The translations under genes were made by a program, and so were the position numbers. From positions 18,711-82,710 of the forward strand of contig CAWUJH010000014.1 of NCBI GenBank assembly GCA_963922875.1: a stretch of DNA of 64,000 nucleotides, read 5' to 3'. Source of the stretch: Ketobacter sp963922875. Lineage in GTDB: Bacteria; Pseudomonadota; Gammaproteobacteria; Pseudomonadales; Ketobacteraceae. Each line of letters starts with the position of its first letter. Position 1 is the first letter of the stretch. Below, in pieces: positions 16,952 through 27,200 of the stretch. The notes under the pieces are model-generated. The model did no database searches. It was given only the letters and a program-made list of their open reading frames with translations, and was not told where the DNA came from.

Positions 16952-18772
16952 CTACGGAGCAATAAAAAGCCCGCCATTGGAGTGTTTCCAGAAAACGCGG
17001 TCATCAAAGTTACCAAAGCCGTCGTTGGGGGCGATGTCCGCGAATACCAGCGCTCCTCTGTCGGCACTGTTAGGGAAGAGAAATCGACCCGATCCATTGT
17101 TGAGTTGAAATGTTACGGTACCATCAGCGACTTCATCACGAGAGTAGCTGCCGCCATCTTCCTTGAGAATCAACGGTGCCCCCTGGAAGCGTCCGCCGAG
17201 GAATTGTTCTGGTGCCGAAAACGGGTGAAACTTACCCTGGCCGTCCTGAGCCCACATCAAATCAGCCCGATAAGGATCGCAGGTGGCAAGTGCTGGTTCC
17301 TGGAAACCGATATCTTTGTTGAATTCACCGAGACCTAGGCATAATGTACGGTTCGCGTTTAACTCAATGTCTTCAATAAAAGGGAACGAATCTGCAAATA
17401 GGCTACTCGATTTGTTTTGCAGCGGTGAGTACACGTACCACTGCTGTGCAGCGCTATCCGAGCATTCGACATGACGAAGAGCCTGATCGGTCCCGCTGAT
17501 ATTGTCGGGACGGGGGGTCAAGCACCGCATTTTTCCCTTAAACATTACTCTAAAGCGATCATCTTGATCACGCTTCCATTGTTGGTGTGGATGATCTGCA
17601 TCGCATTTGCGAGACAACACTGTATTTTCGGTATCGGCTTCAAGACACAGGTTTGCAATAGTACTGCGGATTTGGCCATTGTCTTCTAAGAAAAATCTCG
17701 TACGATTCACAAACGGTTCACAATCACGCATCCTAGTCGAACCGTCGATGAGGTCTCCTTTGTTGAGTTCAACGCCACCAGCCCTCGTCAAGAGGCAACG
17801 GTTTTTTGCATTCGGGTGTCTATTTTGCAGCAATACGGGGATATCCAGTTTAGGCGTCACAGATGATAGATCTGCCAATGGATCGTTCAGAAGTGCCTCT
17901 GCATTGGCTTTGATCAGCGCGACTTGGATTCCATCTTGAAGATCAAACGGTCGCAACAGTTGCGTGATCTTATTAAAGGCTTTCTCTTTTGCTTCCTCTA
18001 ATTCAGCTTCCGTTGGCTCCGTTGGACTTGGATCCGAACGTGGAATTGAAAAATCTTCGATGTTTTTTCCGTTGCGCCTAATCACACCCCATATCCTCCC
18101 CGAACTATATGAGAGCTCGTAGGTGAAATCCCGTAAGCGGTCTAACTCTTTCTCATAGCGGCTGAAATCGAAAAGGATTTCTGTTGCTATTTGTTCTGCT
18201 CGCGTTTTATATGTAGATTCAAGGTTGGTTAACAGTTTGAGTAAGGACAACTTGAAATTGGCAAGAGCTAAGGGAGCGGTTAGATCGTATTTTTCGCGCG
18301 CGTTGTTCGGTCTACTAAATGCCGCTATAAATACGGCCTCAGTATATTCTATATCATCAATGATATTAACGATGTCGCCCCGTATTTCACTTTTCTTAGC
18401 GTCAGGCAAGTCTTCCAGGTTGATATCTTTTATATCATCCTTTTGTAGACGCTCCGATAGAAGGTCAATGCCATATTTAATGTCATTTAGATGATCCTGG
18501 GTCTCTAGGAGTGCGTTTGCGTCGAGTTCAGTTCTGACTAGTTCGATTAAAAAGTCTACGGTAAGCGGTGTTTGAACTCCGCAAAAGAGTGTATTGCCTA
18601 ACGCGATTCCTGCACCGGCGGCGGCGCCAGCTCCAGGCATCGCTGAAACGGCCGTTGAGAGAATGTTCAGAAACTCCCCGCTATCGCATATTGCTGCATT
18701 GGCCGACTGAGCAGTCAGTGAAATGCTGGCGACACAGGCCGCGCCGGCAACGTATCTAATCATCTTTTTCAT
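16952..18772 (-). CDS. Secreted ricin-type lectin protein with a helical, toxin-like N-terminal half
   Basis: 606 residues from the ATG at 18772, which has GGGGAGACAAC before it; this start gives a clean signal peptide (MKKMIRYVAGAACVASISL, ending SANA). Residues 25-60 are a Gly/Ala-rich hydrophobic stretch. Residues 60-330 are almost entirely helical, with charged heptad-like text and the run AVFIAAFSRP, an arrangement that recalls pore-forming helical bundles such as delta-endotoxin domain I. Residues about 335-606 contain ricin B-like repeats with QQW signatures (HQQWKRD, AQQWYVY) and paired cysteines, expected to bind sugars. No protease or nuclease motif is seen. Export, lectin domain and shared control with a lipase fit an extracellular effector or adhesin; the toxin reading is inference. 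Confidence 0.7.
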   Translation of the reverse strand: MKKMIRYVAGAACVASISLTAQSANAAICDSGEFLNILSTAVSAMPGAGAAAGAGIALGNTLFCGVQTPLTVDFLIELVRTELDANALLETQDHLNDIKYGIDLLSERLQKDDIKDINLEDLPDAKKSEIRGDIVNIIDDIEYTEAVFIAAFSRPNNAREKYDLTAPLALANFKLSLLKLLTNLESTYKTRAEQIATEILFDFSRYEKELDRLRDFTYELSYSSGRIWGVIRRNGKNIEDFSIPRSDPSPTEPTEAELEEAKEKAFNKITQLLRPFDLQDGIQVALIKANAEALLNDPLADLSSVTPKLDIPVLLQNRHPNAKNRCLLTRAGGVELNKGDLIDGSTRMRDCEPFVNRTRFFLEDNGQIRSTIANLCLEADTENTVLSRKCDADHPHQQWKRDQDDRFRVMFKGKMRCLTPRPDNISGTDQALRHVECSDSAAQQWYVYSPLQNKSSSLFADSFPFIEDIELNANRTLCLGLGEFNKDIGFQEPALATCDPYRADLMWAQDGQGKFHPFSAPEQFLGGRFQGAPLILKEDGGSYSRDEVADGTVTFQLNNGSGRFLFPNSADRGALVFADIAPNDGFGNFDDRVFWKHSNGGLFIAP

Positions 18773-18805
18773 TGTTGTCTCCCCATTATGCAATAAGTAT
18801 CCAGA

Positions 18806-18883
18806 GACAAGTTTACGAAGCCTATTCGGGGAAAAATGCACCCACTAGGGCCTTGTCATCCTTAATCGGAAGTGATAAGGCGG
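18806..18883. promoter_or_regulatory. 78-bp shared upstream element, copy 2 (lectin / response regulator)
   Basis: Second copy of the element found before the lipase gene. It occupies the divergent region between the lectin gene (ATG at 18772) and the response regulator gene (ATG at 18924), so it could also serve autoregulation. The spacing to the minus-strand gene (33 bp) is similar to copy 1 (48 bp). Confidence 0.65.
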
Positions 18884-18923
18884 CTGGTGATTCTCTAAAC
18901 CAAACGGTATAGTAATCAACCCA

Positions 18924-19601
18924 ATGAACGAAGAATCATGTACCGATATGCCCGCCTCCCAACAAGCTGTCACCATTCTGGTCGTGGAAGATCACCCCAT
19001 TTTTATCCAGGGGTTAATGTTGTTGCTAAACGGCCTATTCCCCGAGGGTAATGTGATCAGTGTAAATTCCTGTCGTCAGGCGCTGATGCAACTTGAGCTA
19101 GGTAATAGTTTCGATTGCATTCTGCTAGATTATGAATTGCCGGACGGCAACGGGCTGGGCCTGCTCGCAGAACTCAACGAAGCGATGGTGAGCGCACCGG
19201 TGATTTTCATCAGCGCTATAGAAAATGTCGCCCAAATAGAGCGTTTTCTTGCACGCGGAGCCAGTGGTTTTATTCCCAAATCCGCAGATGCGAGCGTATA
19301 TCTGCGTGGTATTCAGACCGTGCTGGACGGCGGTGAATATGTGCCATCAGAATTGATTGCGCCACTAAAACAGTATCGTCAACACCGCGACAAGCAACTG
19401 AGCCAGTACAAGCTGACTCCTCAACAGAGCGATATGCTGGTGCTCATTGCAGAGGGCTACAGTAACCGGGAAATTGCCGATGCTCTCCATATCAGTCCCA
19501 GCACCGTGAAACGGCATATTTCAACCCTGATCGACACCTTTGGCGTCAATAATCGAGCCGAGTGCGTGGCGGAATCACGGCGATTAAACTTGTTTGGCTA
19601 G
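18924..19601 (+). CDS. NarL/LuxR-family response regulator
   Basis: 225 residues, the standard size. The receiver domain has the acidic pair Glu22-Asp23 (VVEDHP), phospho-acceptor Asp69 (CILLDYELPDGNG), the Ser/Thr position in VIFISA and the Lys in GFIPKSA. The C-terminal LuxR helix-turn-helix is LTPQQSDMLVLIAEGYSNRE followed by IADALHISPSTVKRHISTL. It converges with the histidine kinase gene, 5 bp apart. Its start faces the lectin gene across the shared 78-bp element, so it is the probable activator of lectin and lipase. Confidence 0.92.
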   Translation: MNEESCTDMPASQQAVTILVVEDHPIFIQGLMLLLNGLFPEGNVISVNSCRQALMQLELGNSFDCILLDYELPDGNGLGLLAELNEAMVSAPVIFISAIENVAQIERFLARGASGFIPKSADASVYLRGIQTVLDGGEYVPSELIAPLKQYRQHRDKQLSQYKLTPQQSDMLVLIAEGYSNREIADALHISPSTVKRHISTLIDTFGVNNRAECVAESRRLNLFG

Positions 19602-19606
19602 CGTAC

Positions 19607-21337
19607 CTAATCTGCGTTCAGTAATTGATTAACGGCACGGCGCAGGTGCGCGGGCTTAACAGGCTTATGGATGAGGAAGCGTTTTTTACTACGCATTTCA
19701 TGAACCAACTCGATACTGGTATCGGCGGTGATGGTGATCAATGGTATTTCGCCGTAGCCTTTGGAACGCATAAATGAGATAACATCCTCGCTTGTCATGG
19801 AATCCTGCAAATGGTGATCACAAACCACCAAATTGATGGTTTCAAGGGTTGAACTGGGCAGCTGCATAACGTCCAACAGTGATTGTGCACTGACGGTCTG
19901 ACAGCCCCACTGCTGTAACAACTGTGTCATGGCCGTTAAGGCTTGAACATTGTCATCGGCCACCAATACAGTCAACCCGTCACTTGATAGTACAAAATCA
20001 GTGAGAGGAAAAACCTCGGTCGGCGCCGGCGCACGCTCGTCGGATACACTCAACCTTAATTCAAAGCAGGTTCCTTTCCCAGGTACAGATTGGACCGCGA
20101 TGGAATGACCCAGTAGCTTCAACATCTTTTCTACGACGGCCAAGCCCAGGCCGGCACCTTCTATTTGCCGCTGATTGTGGTCCGGTGATCGATAGTGTTC
20201 CTTGAAAATATGGGGTAACACCGAGTCATCCATCCCGCATCCGGAGTCAGTCACCGTCAACACGAGTTGCTGCTGCTCCACTCTTGAAGCGATGGTCACC
20301 TCACCCCTGTCGGTGAATTTGATGGCATTACTAATGAGGTTTCGCATTACGCGATTAAGAAGCACCGGGCACGATTCAACCACCTCATCCCGGATATCAG
20401 TCACCAGTTCAATCCCTTTGGCCTGCGCAACGGCTCGAAACTCCTCAACCACCGGAGCGATTGCCTCAGCCAGCGAGATTGGACCGATATGAGCGTTAAA
20501 CAGACCGGAATCGAGCCGGGACATGTCCAGAAGCTGATTGAACAAATTCAATAAACCATCCAGCGCTTCCTGGATGCGCTGCAATATACGGAGCGCATCC
20601 AGGTCATTGCTGCCGGTTTCCAGCCGCTCCCGCAATAAAGTCAGTAATAGATCAATGGCATGCAGTGGCTGCCGCAAATCGTGGCTGGCACCTGCGAGAA
20701 ACTCCGACTTGCTGTGGTTGGCCGCTTCCGCCTTCTGCTTGGCCTCCTCCACCTCCACTAACAATTCGGCGTTCTCGAGATCGGCGGTGATAGAGCGAGT
20801 AATGATCTCTTTCAACCGGAGGCTCATCACAACCATGGAAATCAGGTACACAATCCCAAACAACGCAAAGGTGGTTATGTCGTGATGCAGGTAAGAGAGG
20901 ATTACGGTGCCGACCGAAGGCAGCAAAAATGCCAGGTAGGCAGTCGTTAGCGCCGCTGCCGCCGGTAGCACCCCGCTGGCCATGGTCGCAATCGTGACGC
21001 TGATCAGAACAAACTCTACACTCACCAGGTCTTCAAGGAACAGGATAGCCGCAACGGCCCAAACACTGCCGGACAGAAAAAGAGATAACGTGATCAACGC
21101 TTTGATCGATCCAAGCCCACGTCCCACTTTAAGCATACGCGCGCACAATCGGGCAACCCACTCCCTTAAAAGAAAGACGAGATAGCCGTAACCGACCCAT
21201 AGCAAGGTGCTGATCGCAGCATCCTGCTGGAATAAAATCAAGCCCAGCAACCCTATCACGATCACGTTGACCAGATTGGTAAACTTGGTCTGGGTAATCA
21301 CGTATTGGATTTGGGCTTCAGCGATTGCTCTATTCAT
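19607..21337 (-). CDS. Hybrid sensor histidine kinase with C-terminal receiver
   Basis: 576 residues from the ATG at 21337; a longer frame begins at 21460, but its extra 41 residues look like translated leader. Six or so membrane helices (about 20-175) form the sensor, with no large periplasmic loop. A short coiled coil leads to the H-box ASHDLRQPLHA (His219), the N-box NRVMRNLISNAIKFTDRG, and the G-boxes DSGCGMDD and GAGLGLAVVEKM. A receiver domain (about 460-576) follows, with VLVADDN and VVCDHHLQD carrying its Asp. The ASHDLRQPLHA form of the H-box is typical of hybrid kinases paired with LuxR-type regulators. Probable partner: the response regulator ending 5 bp away. Confidence 0.92.
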   Translation of the reverse strand: MNRAIAEAQIQYVITQTKFTNLVNVIVIGLLGLILFQQDAAISTLLWVGYGYLVFLLREWVARLCARMLKVGRGLGSIKALITLSLFLSGSVWAVAAILFLEDLVSVEFVLISVTIATMASGVLPAAAALTTAYLAFLLPSVGTVILSYLHHDITTFALFGIVYLISMVVMSLRLKEIITRSITADLENAELLVEVEEAKQKAEAANHSKSEFLAGASHDLRQPLHAIDLLLTLLRERLETGSNDLDALRILQRIQEALDGLLNLFNQLLDMSRLDSGLFNAHIGPISLAEAIAPVVEEFRAVAQAKGIELVTDIRDEVVESCPVLLNRVMRNLISNAIKFTDRGEVTIASRVEQQQLVLTVTDSGCGMDDSVLPHIFKEHYRSPDHNQRQIEGAGLGLAVVEKMLKLLGHSIAVQSVPGKGTCFELRLSVSDERAPAPTEVFPLTDFVLSSDGLTVLVADDNVQALTAMTQLLQQWGCQTVSAQSLLDVMQLPSSTLETINLVVCDHHLQDSMTSEDVISFMRSKGYGEIPLITITADTSIELVHEMRSKKRFLIHKPVKPAHLRRAVNQLLNAD

Positions 21338-21544
21338 AGTCTTGTCATGCCTGGTTTCATGCCGGCGGTATCCAGAATGCTTCCTGATAATATACGGCAG
21401 TCGACCACAAATAGTTGCAGCGCTTGGGTGATCTTTTTGCAGGTTCCCGATCGATTGCACGATCAGTTATTTATGCCATATGTTATTAAATACCCGGCTT
21501 TCTATAAAGATCTGGTTAAGGCGCGACACAGGTATAAGGACAAG

Positions 21545-21715
21545 CTATGAATCTAATGCGATTGTAATCTGAAGTGATTTCGTGTTACCGGCAAACCATT
21601 TCTGAACATATAGGGTTCCAATTATTGGAGCTTTACCCTCAGACGGTACTTCTTTGTACCTGACACTGTTTTTCGTTTCCTTCTCAAACACAAACTTTAC
21701 CAATTCTTTGGTCAT
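21545..21715 (-). CDS. Conserved small protein, 56 residues
   Basis: Started at 21715, where GGGGGTAAAA precedes the ATG. The text MTKELVKFVFEKETKNSVRY, then a Gly-Lys turn and IGTLYVQKWF, matches a widespread family of 50-60-residue bacterial proteins that I recognise by pattern but that has no known role. It is predicted to be a single small beta-rich domain in the cytoplasm, without a signal peptide. It stands alone between the histidine kinase and the Wadjet operon. Confidence 0.7.
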   Translation of the reverse strand: MTKELVKFVFEKETKNSVRYKEVPSEGKAPIIGTLYVQKWFAGNTKSLQITIALDS

Positions 21716-22088
21716 TTTTACCCCCATGAACTAACTTTGGTTAATTTTTCTACCATCTTATGTACTAAAATACGCTGTGTCTTAAAAGAGTACTACGTTC
21801 GATAGATTGATGCTTACCGATTGCTATTTTGGTTGAAATCTGGTCTACATGTCGAGCCTCGTTTAGAATTAAGACTGCTATGAATTTCCAATTGCAGGCA
21901 ACGTTGTACGTTGATCTTTGCTCAAAAAACAAGCGCAAAAAATCCTCGTAGCGTCCATAATGTTGCAATCAGAAGGCTAAGTGATGATACTTCGACCGGA
22001 AAAATTGAGGATAGAGTCCACCACCCTCTCCCTTATATCTGCTGGTGTGTCTCACATAAAGTAGACAGAAATAAGGCGTTAAAAAGCA
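21716..22088. other. Intergenic region upstream of the Wadjet operon, 373 bp
   Basis: This AT-rich stretch must carry the promoter of the jet operon. I see no clear -35/-10 pair, no palindromic operator and no credible gene; the open frames here lack ribosome binding sites. Confidence 0.45.
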
Positions 22089-23537
22089 ATGTTCTTTACT
22101 GACGACCGTCATAACTTTTTTAAACCTGTTACGAGTAAGTATCGGGAACAGGTTGTACAGTGCCTATGCCTTCTTTACGAACGGCAATACAGCTCAAATG
22201 CAGACTATGGCACTTCACTCAGCCGTGATCAGATAATTGAACTGTGTGAAGAGGCGTTGGCGCGATCTTCCATGCATATCTTTGACGATGGCGAAGATAT
22301 GCAAGAGCAACGGTTTAAATCCTATCGTGAACAGGCCAGCTGGGTGTTAGCGCAACTGTTGGAAGCAGGATGGGTCGAGAAACAAGTGGATACCGCTACT
22401 CTGCAATCTACTTTCCCTTTCAGTAGGATGGGTCGAATTTTTACGGTGGCGCTGGTTGAATCAGACAACACACAGATTCGTACCCGGCATCGCAATACGC
22501 GCAATACGCTCAATGCACTTGATGCTTTCCTCAGCCGTGGCGAGATCTATGACTTGCTCGACGCCTATGAATACTCCGAAAGAATCATCACGGATTTTAC
22601 GGACGTCATTTCTGAATTGGAAGAAAGAAAACGTGAGCTGGTAAGAGAAGTAGAAGCTCAGCAGTTAGCCCAACAGGCAACGGATCATTTCTTTGATTTC
22701 ATGGAGAAACGCTTTAAGCCCGACATAGCGGTGCGTTTGTCGGCCGATAGCGTTGAAAAGCACAGGGAAGACATCAATAAGTCAATACGCAAGATAAAAA
22801 GAAAAAAGCGAGAAGAAAAAGCGAATGCTGAAAAGTCACTAAGAAAAGCCGTCCCTGGCCTATGCAATGACGATCACTCTTACCTTATTCATATTCTGGA
22901 TACAATTGACCAGCGTATGCGTAATGCCGCCGAAATCATGCTGCCCGCACTCCGTCGCTCACTGCACAGTTTTACTCGCCGTGCGGACATTATCATCCGG
23001 CAAATAAGTTATATGAACAGCCACAATAATAATGACCTTGTGGAAATTTGTAAGGAGCTATCTGATTTATCTGAATCTGAGTACCAGAACAGGATGATCG
23101 CCGCATCTCACTATATGGCATCGATGAACATTCGAATTGTCGATCCCGAACAAGTAAGGCTAAACGAAAAGAAACAAAAACAGTGGGTAGATAGCGCTGT
23201 GCATGATCAAACATCGATTGACAAAGAGGCTCAACGCGAACTAATGATCCAACAGCTCCTTGATCAGGCGTTCATAATCAATAGAAAAGAGGTTAGTGAT
23301 TTTATCATCAGCTCATTAAGAGAAGGTAAAAGAATCTCGACCCGTGACCTCTCTGTTAATGACGCAAAGGACCTAATTGCCATGGCCCATGTGATTGAGA
23401 TTGGCGGGGTAAATAATTTGAGCTCTGACCTGGAGTTTCGCGTTGTACCAACGGGTCAGATAGTCACTGACTCAGAATATTATAAATCATACGACGAATT
23501 CACGATTGAATTGGTTGCTGATAATCGTCAAAACTAA
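22089..23537 (+). CDS. jetA: Wadjet subunit JetA (kleisin-like, MksF counterpart)
   Basis: 482 residues. The opening FFTDDRHNFFKPVTSKYREQ and LSRDQIIELCEEAL, followed by long helical, highly charged regions (about 165-260 is near-continuous coiled coil with a KIKRKKREEK patch), fit JetA. JetA is the kleisin that bridges the SMC heads in Wadjet complexes. Its form resembles the DUF5716-like JetA group rather than the DUF3375 group, but the subtype should be checked. It is the first gene of a four-gene operon: the next gene begins 20 bp after its stop. Wadjet extrudes and cuts small circular DNA, so it limits plasmids. Confidence 0.82.
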   Translation: MFFTDDRHNFFKPVTSKYREQVVQCLCLLYERQYSSNADYGTSLSRDQIIELCEEALARSSMHIFDDGEDMQEQRFKSYREQASWVLAQLLEAGWVEKQVDTATLQSTFPFSRMGRIFTVALVESDNTQIRTRHRNTRNTLNALDAFLSRGEIYDLLDAYEYSERIITDFTDVISELEERKRELVREVEAQQLAQQATDHFFDFMEKRFKPDIAVRLSADSVEKHREDINKSIRKIKRKKREEKANAEKSLRKAVPGLCNDDHSYLIHILDTIDQRMRNAAEIMLPALRRSLHSFTRRADIIIRQISYMNSHNNNDLVEICKELSDLSESEYQNRMIAASHYMASMNIRIVDPEQVRLNEKKQKQWVDSAVHDQTSIDKEAQRELMIQQLLDQAFIINRKEVSDFIISSLREGKRISTRDLSVNDAKDLIAMAHVIEIGGVNNLSSDLEFRVVPTGQIVTDSEYYKSYDEFTIELVADNRQN

Positions 23538-23556
23538 ATAATTCAAGGTATTCACA

Positions 23557-24222
23557 ATGATAACGGATGTTATCCAAGAATCGCTTAAGCGGCATAATTT
23601 ATCGATAGACGTATTTTCTGAGTTAGTCATTCGTTTACTGGATTACGGGGTGATAACACGGGAAAAAAGCCAGATAGAGACGAAGCTCTATGATCGATTT
23701 GTGCAATGTGAGGAACTAGTTGAGGATTACCTCGCCCCGCTTAAAGTACGTATTCAGCACGACAGGAAGTTTTGCTTTGTAAGGGTTTTCCCACCTGGAG
23801 CAACGGTTCCTGGTATGCCTGATCTTGAGGATACGCCTTTCAATGGCGGCTTTCGAGTCAAGCCGAGTCAACAAGATATCGCTGCTATTCTTGTTCTGAG
23901 AGTGGAATATGAGAAATCTCTACGTGAAGGAAAAGTCGACGAAAAAGGTTGTGTGTTGATTGCTTTGGAAAGCATTGCTATATCCCACAAAAATCTTCTT
24001 AAGCGACCACTGCCGGAAATTCAAGGTGAGCGCCTGGCTATATTCAAAAAGCTCAGACAGTTGAGGCTAATTGATTTTAAACTTGATGAGGATATTAATA
24101 ACAATGACAGCTGGATTAGTATCCAGCCCTCGATAACGTCATTTGTCAATGATGAGGTGTTAAGTGCTCTTTACCCGGTAAAAGATAACTTTAAGAATGA
24201 GGAACCCCAGGATGTTTTGTAA
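23557..24222 (+). CDS. jetB: Wadjet subunit JetB (KITE protein, DUF4194-like, MksE counterpart)
   Basis: 221 residues, the usual JetB length. The predicted winged-helix order and the segment GGFRVKPSQQDIAAILVLRVEYEKSL (seen at about 109-134) fit DUF4194-type KITE subunits, which dimerise and sit on the kleisin. No enzymatic motif is expected or seen. It is placed between the kleisin-like and SMC-like genes; its last 11 bp overlap the start of the next gene. Confidence 0.85.
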   Translation: MITDVIQESLKRHNLSIDVFSELVIRLLDYGVITREKSQIETKLYDRFVQCEELVEDYLAPLKVRIQHDRKFCFVRVFPPGATVPGMPDLEDTPFNGGFRVKPSQQDIAAILVLRVEYEKSLREGKVDEKGCVLIALESIAISHKNLLKRPLPEIQGERLAIFKKLRQLRLIDFKLDEDINNNDSWISIQPSITSFVNDEVLSALYPVKDNFKNEEPQDVL

Positions 24223-27200
24223 GCGTGTTATCTATGTTAACTGGGGAAATATTCCAAACATGGAATGTGATTTTGGTCCAATTAATTTGTTTTCAGGCGG
24301 TAATGGTTCTGGCAAAACCACCGCTGCAGATGGCCTTCAATCGTTGATGACCGCCGCTCATGAAAATCTTTTTAACTACAACCCAGGACAAGACGAAACT
24401 ACACAGAAAGGTCGTGGTGGAAAACAAGTTAGAACCTTGGCCTCTTATATTATGGGTTGTGATGACGGTAGCTATTCACGACTACGCATGACCGATGGTT
24501 ATGTTGCTGGCGTGTTTTCCCCCACCGAGGGCGAGTCCGCTGAACCCTTTACGGCTGTAATGTGTGTCAGAGCCAGATTGGATGAGAGTGCATCCCCTAA
24601 GCAGGCTCGCCAGGAAGAAATTAAGTTTTTGATCGTGCCTGGACATGAGTTGTCGTTGACACATTTCATTAAAGAGGAAAAAGCAGGGAAATCAGTGATT
24701 ACCATTACTGAAATTGATCAAAATTTTCAAATTCAGTTCGGTAGAAAAGCGGTTGAGGTTTACGAAAAGAAAGGCCAATACCTACGCCGATTATATGGTG
24801 CATTCAAAGGGACTTCTTCAGCGGTTTCGGACAGAGAAGCTAAGCACGCTGCTCGTACCTTCTCAAACTTTATGGCCTATAAACCTGTCAAAAGCATATC
24901 GGACTTTGTTGCCAACCAGATACTGGAACCCAAGGATATCTCCGACGATATCCGCCAAGTTGCCGATTTGATGAAAACTATTCATGGTATGGAGGAAGAA
25001 ACCCGTCAAATTAAATCGGCTATTAGCAATTTGGATGAAGCACTCACCTCCTCCGATACCTATATCGATAATTGGCTGGATAGGTGTGTCGCTCAATACG
25101 CTGAAGTAGCTCGTCAATGTGGTGGCATGCAAAAGGATTACCTCGATACCAAAGAGCAGCAAAGAAAAAACAGTCAAGCGATCGCTGATACGCAGCGGGA
25201 AATAGTTCAATCCAATGAGAAGAAAAAGCATATTCATGCACAGTTAGTGGAGCTGGAAGCAAAGCGAAAAGGGATTGCTGCTCTCAAAACGAAAGACGAG
25301 TTAGATCAAGCTATTGAGTCGTTCAAAGCTAAACTTACACATAAGGTAGAACCTTTCCTTATACAAAACAGCCAGTTTGCCAGGAACCATACGGCTGCCG
25401 AAGAACTGATTCAAAAGACACGACAGCTTTCTATTGGCGTCGACATTCCATTTGTGGATACCTCAGGCTTTAGTAAGCCCTTGAAGCAAGTGACTGGAGG
25501 GCCTGCGGATAGCACCATTGACACCCATAAGTTACTGAATAAGGACTGGGTAGGCATTGCCTCTTTGGAGCACAGCCTTGAGGAGGTAGTCAAACTCGAG
25601 AATGCTCACAGTGAATTAGCCAATATGCTACACGACGTCGATCGTGATGGCAGCTCCAAAAGTATACGGGACCAGGTGTTCGCTCTGGAGAGTGATAAGT
25701 TGACTTTAATGAAGCGAACAGCTGATCAAGTCAGTAACAAAGCCGACGAAACTAAAAGACTGGAAAGCCATACGGTTACTTATCCCCCCCATGTTTCAAC
25801 TGCAATAGAGGTTATCCAAAAACAGTGCCCAGGAGCTAAACCAGCCGTTCTCTGCGACTTTATTGAAGTGACGGACCCTAAATGGCAGATGGCGATCGAA
25901 GGTTATATGGGTGGAGCCCGCTTTTCTATCCTGGTAGAGCCTGATTTCGAGGCCGAAGCCATACGTATTGTTCGTGGAATAAAAGGTAGACGTAATTCTG
26001 CGAAGGTTATACAGGGTGCTAAGGCCCAGGCGGACGCACAACGAATAAGCACGCCACAGGATTCAATTATATCGGTGATGAAGTTTAGTCATAAAATCGC
26101 TGAATATTACGTTAAGGCCTCATATGGCAATGTCCTGCGGGTTAAGGACGAGTATGAGTTGAGGAATCAGCGTCGTGCTATTACCCCGGATGGTATGGGA
26201 TCAGGCAGTTACAGCATGTATCGCTGCGATATCGATGATGGAGAACTGGTTTTTGGACAAGGTGCCCGGGAAAGAGCTTTAGCGGCAAAAAAGGCAGAGC
26301 TTCAGCTGTTAATGGAACAACAGGAATCAGTATCCAGTGAGTATCATCGTGTTTGTCGTATCCGTGAGTTAATTGATCAAATTAGACCCATACACTGTAC
26401 TGTGATAATTAATGATATGTTGTCGCTTTATCGAGACCTTCAGGCGGCGGAAAACCAGCTCGATACTTTGGATTTATCCGATTTCGAGGAGTTAGAAAAT
26501 CGCCTGGATGAGCTAAAACGTGAACATGATTCCTTCGACCTGAAAGTCCAAAAGTTGAGTGAAGCACTCGGTCAAGCGCAAAGTATGGATAAATCCATAC
26601 AGCAAAAGATTGATCGTTTATCTAACGAAAAAGATAAACTTGAAGAAGAGAAAGAGGCCCAAGAGAAATTAGTTATCGAGGCTTCTCAGGTTTATCCTGA
26701 TTTTAATGCGAAAGAGCGATTAAAGCTTGCCGATTTACAGGCCCAGCAGGCCGGAAAAGATTTTGATTTTTCCGATATTATTAACGCTTCCGGTAGCAAC
26801 ATGGAGCACGCTGATCGTTCGCTGTATGACCGAGTGAAGGATCATAATTTTAATAGCAGCAGCTATAATCAAATTGTCTATTTTGATTCTCTAGGATCAA
26901 AGCATGACAGCTTGCACTTTAAATCGATTATTGAGTTAAAGAACCAAATAGTCGCGGTTTACAATGCGCTTAAAAACAATGTTTTGGTTGGTAAACATGA
27001 AGAGCTTGTGGGGCTGAAAGACAGTTTCAACACGGCATTCGTCACTAATTTATGCCATTCCATTTACCAAGCCATTAACGATGGAAAACGCCTGTTAGAT
27101 GATCTGAATAAAGAACTTGATAATCATGTTTTTGGCACAGATAAAGAACGCTTTAGTTTTGACTACGACTGGGTAGCGGAATTCCGGGATTATTATCGAT

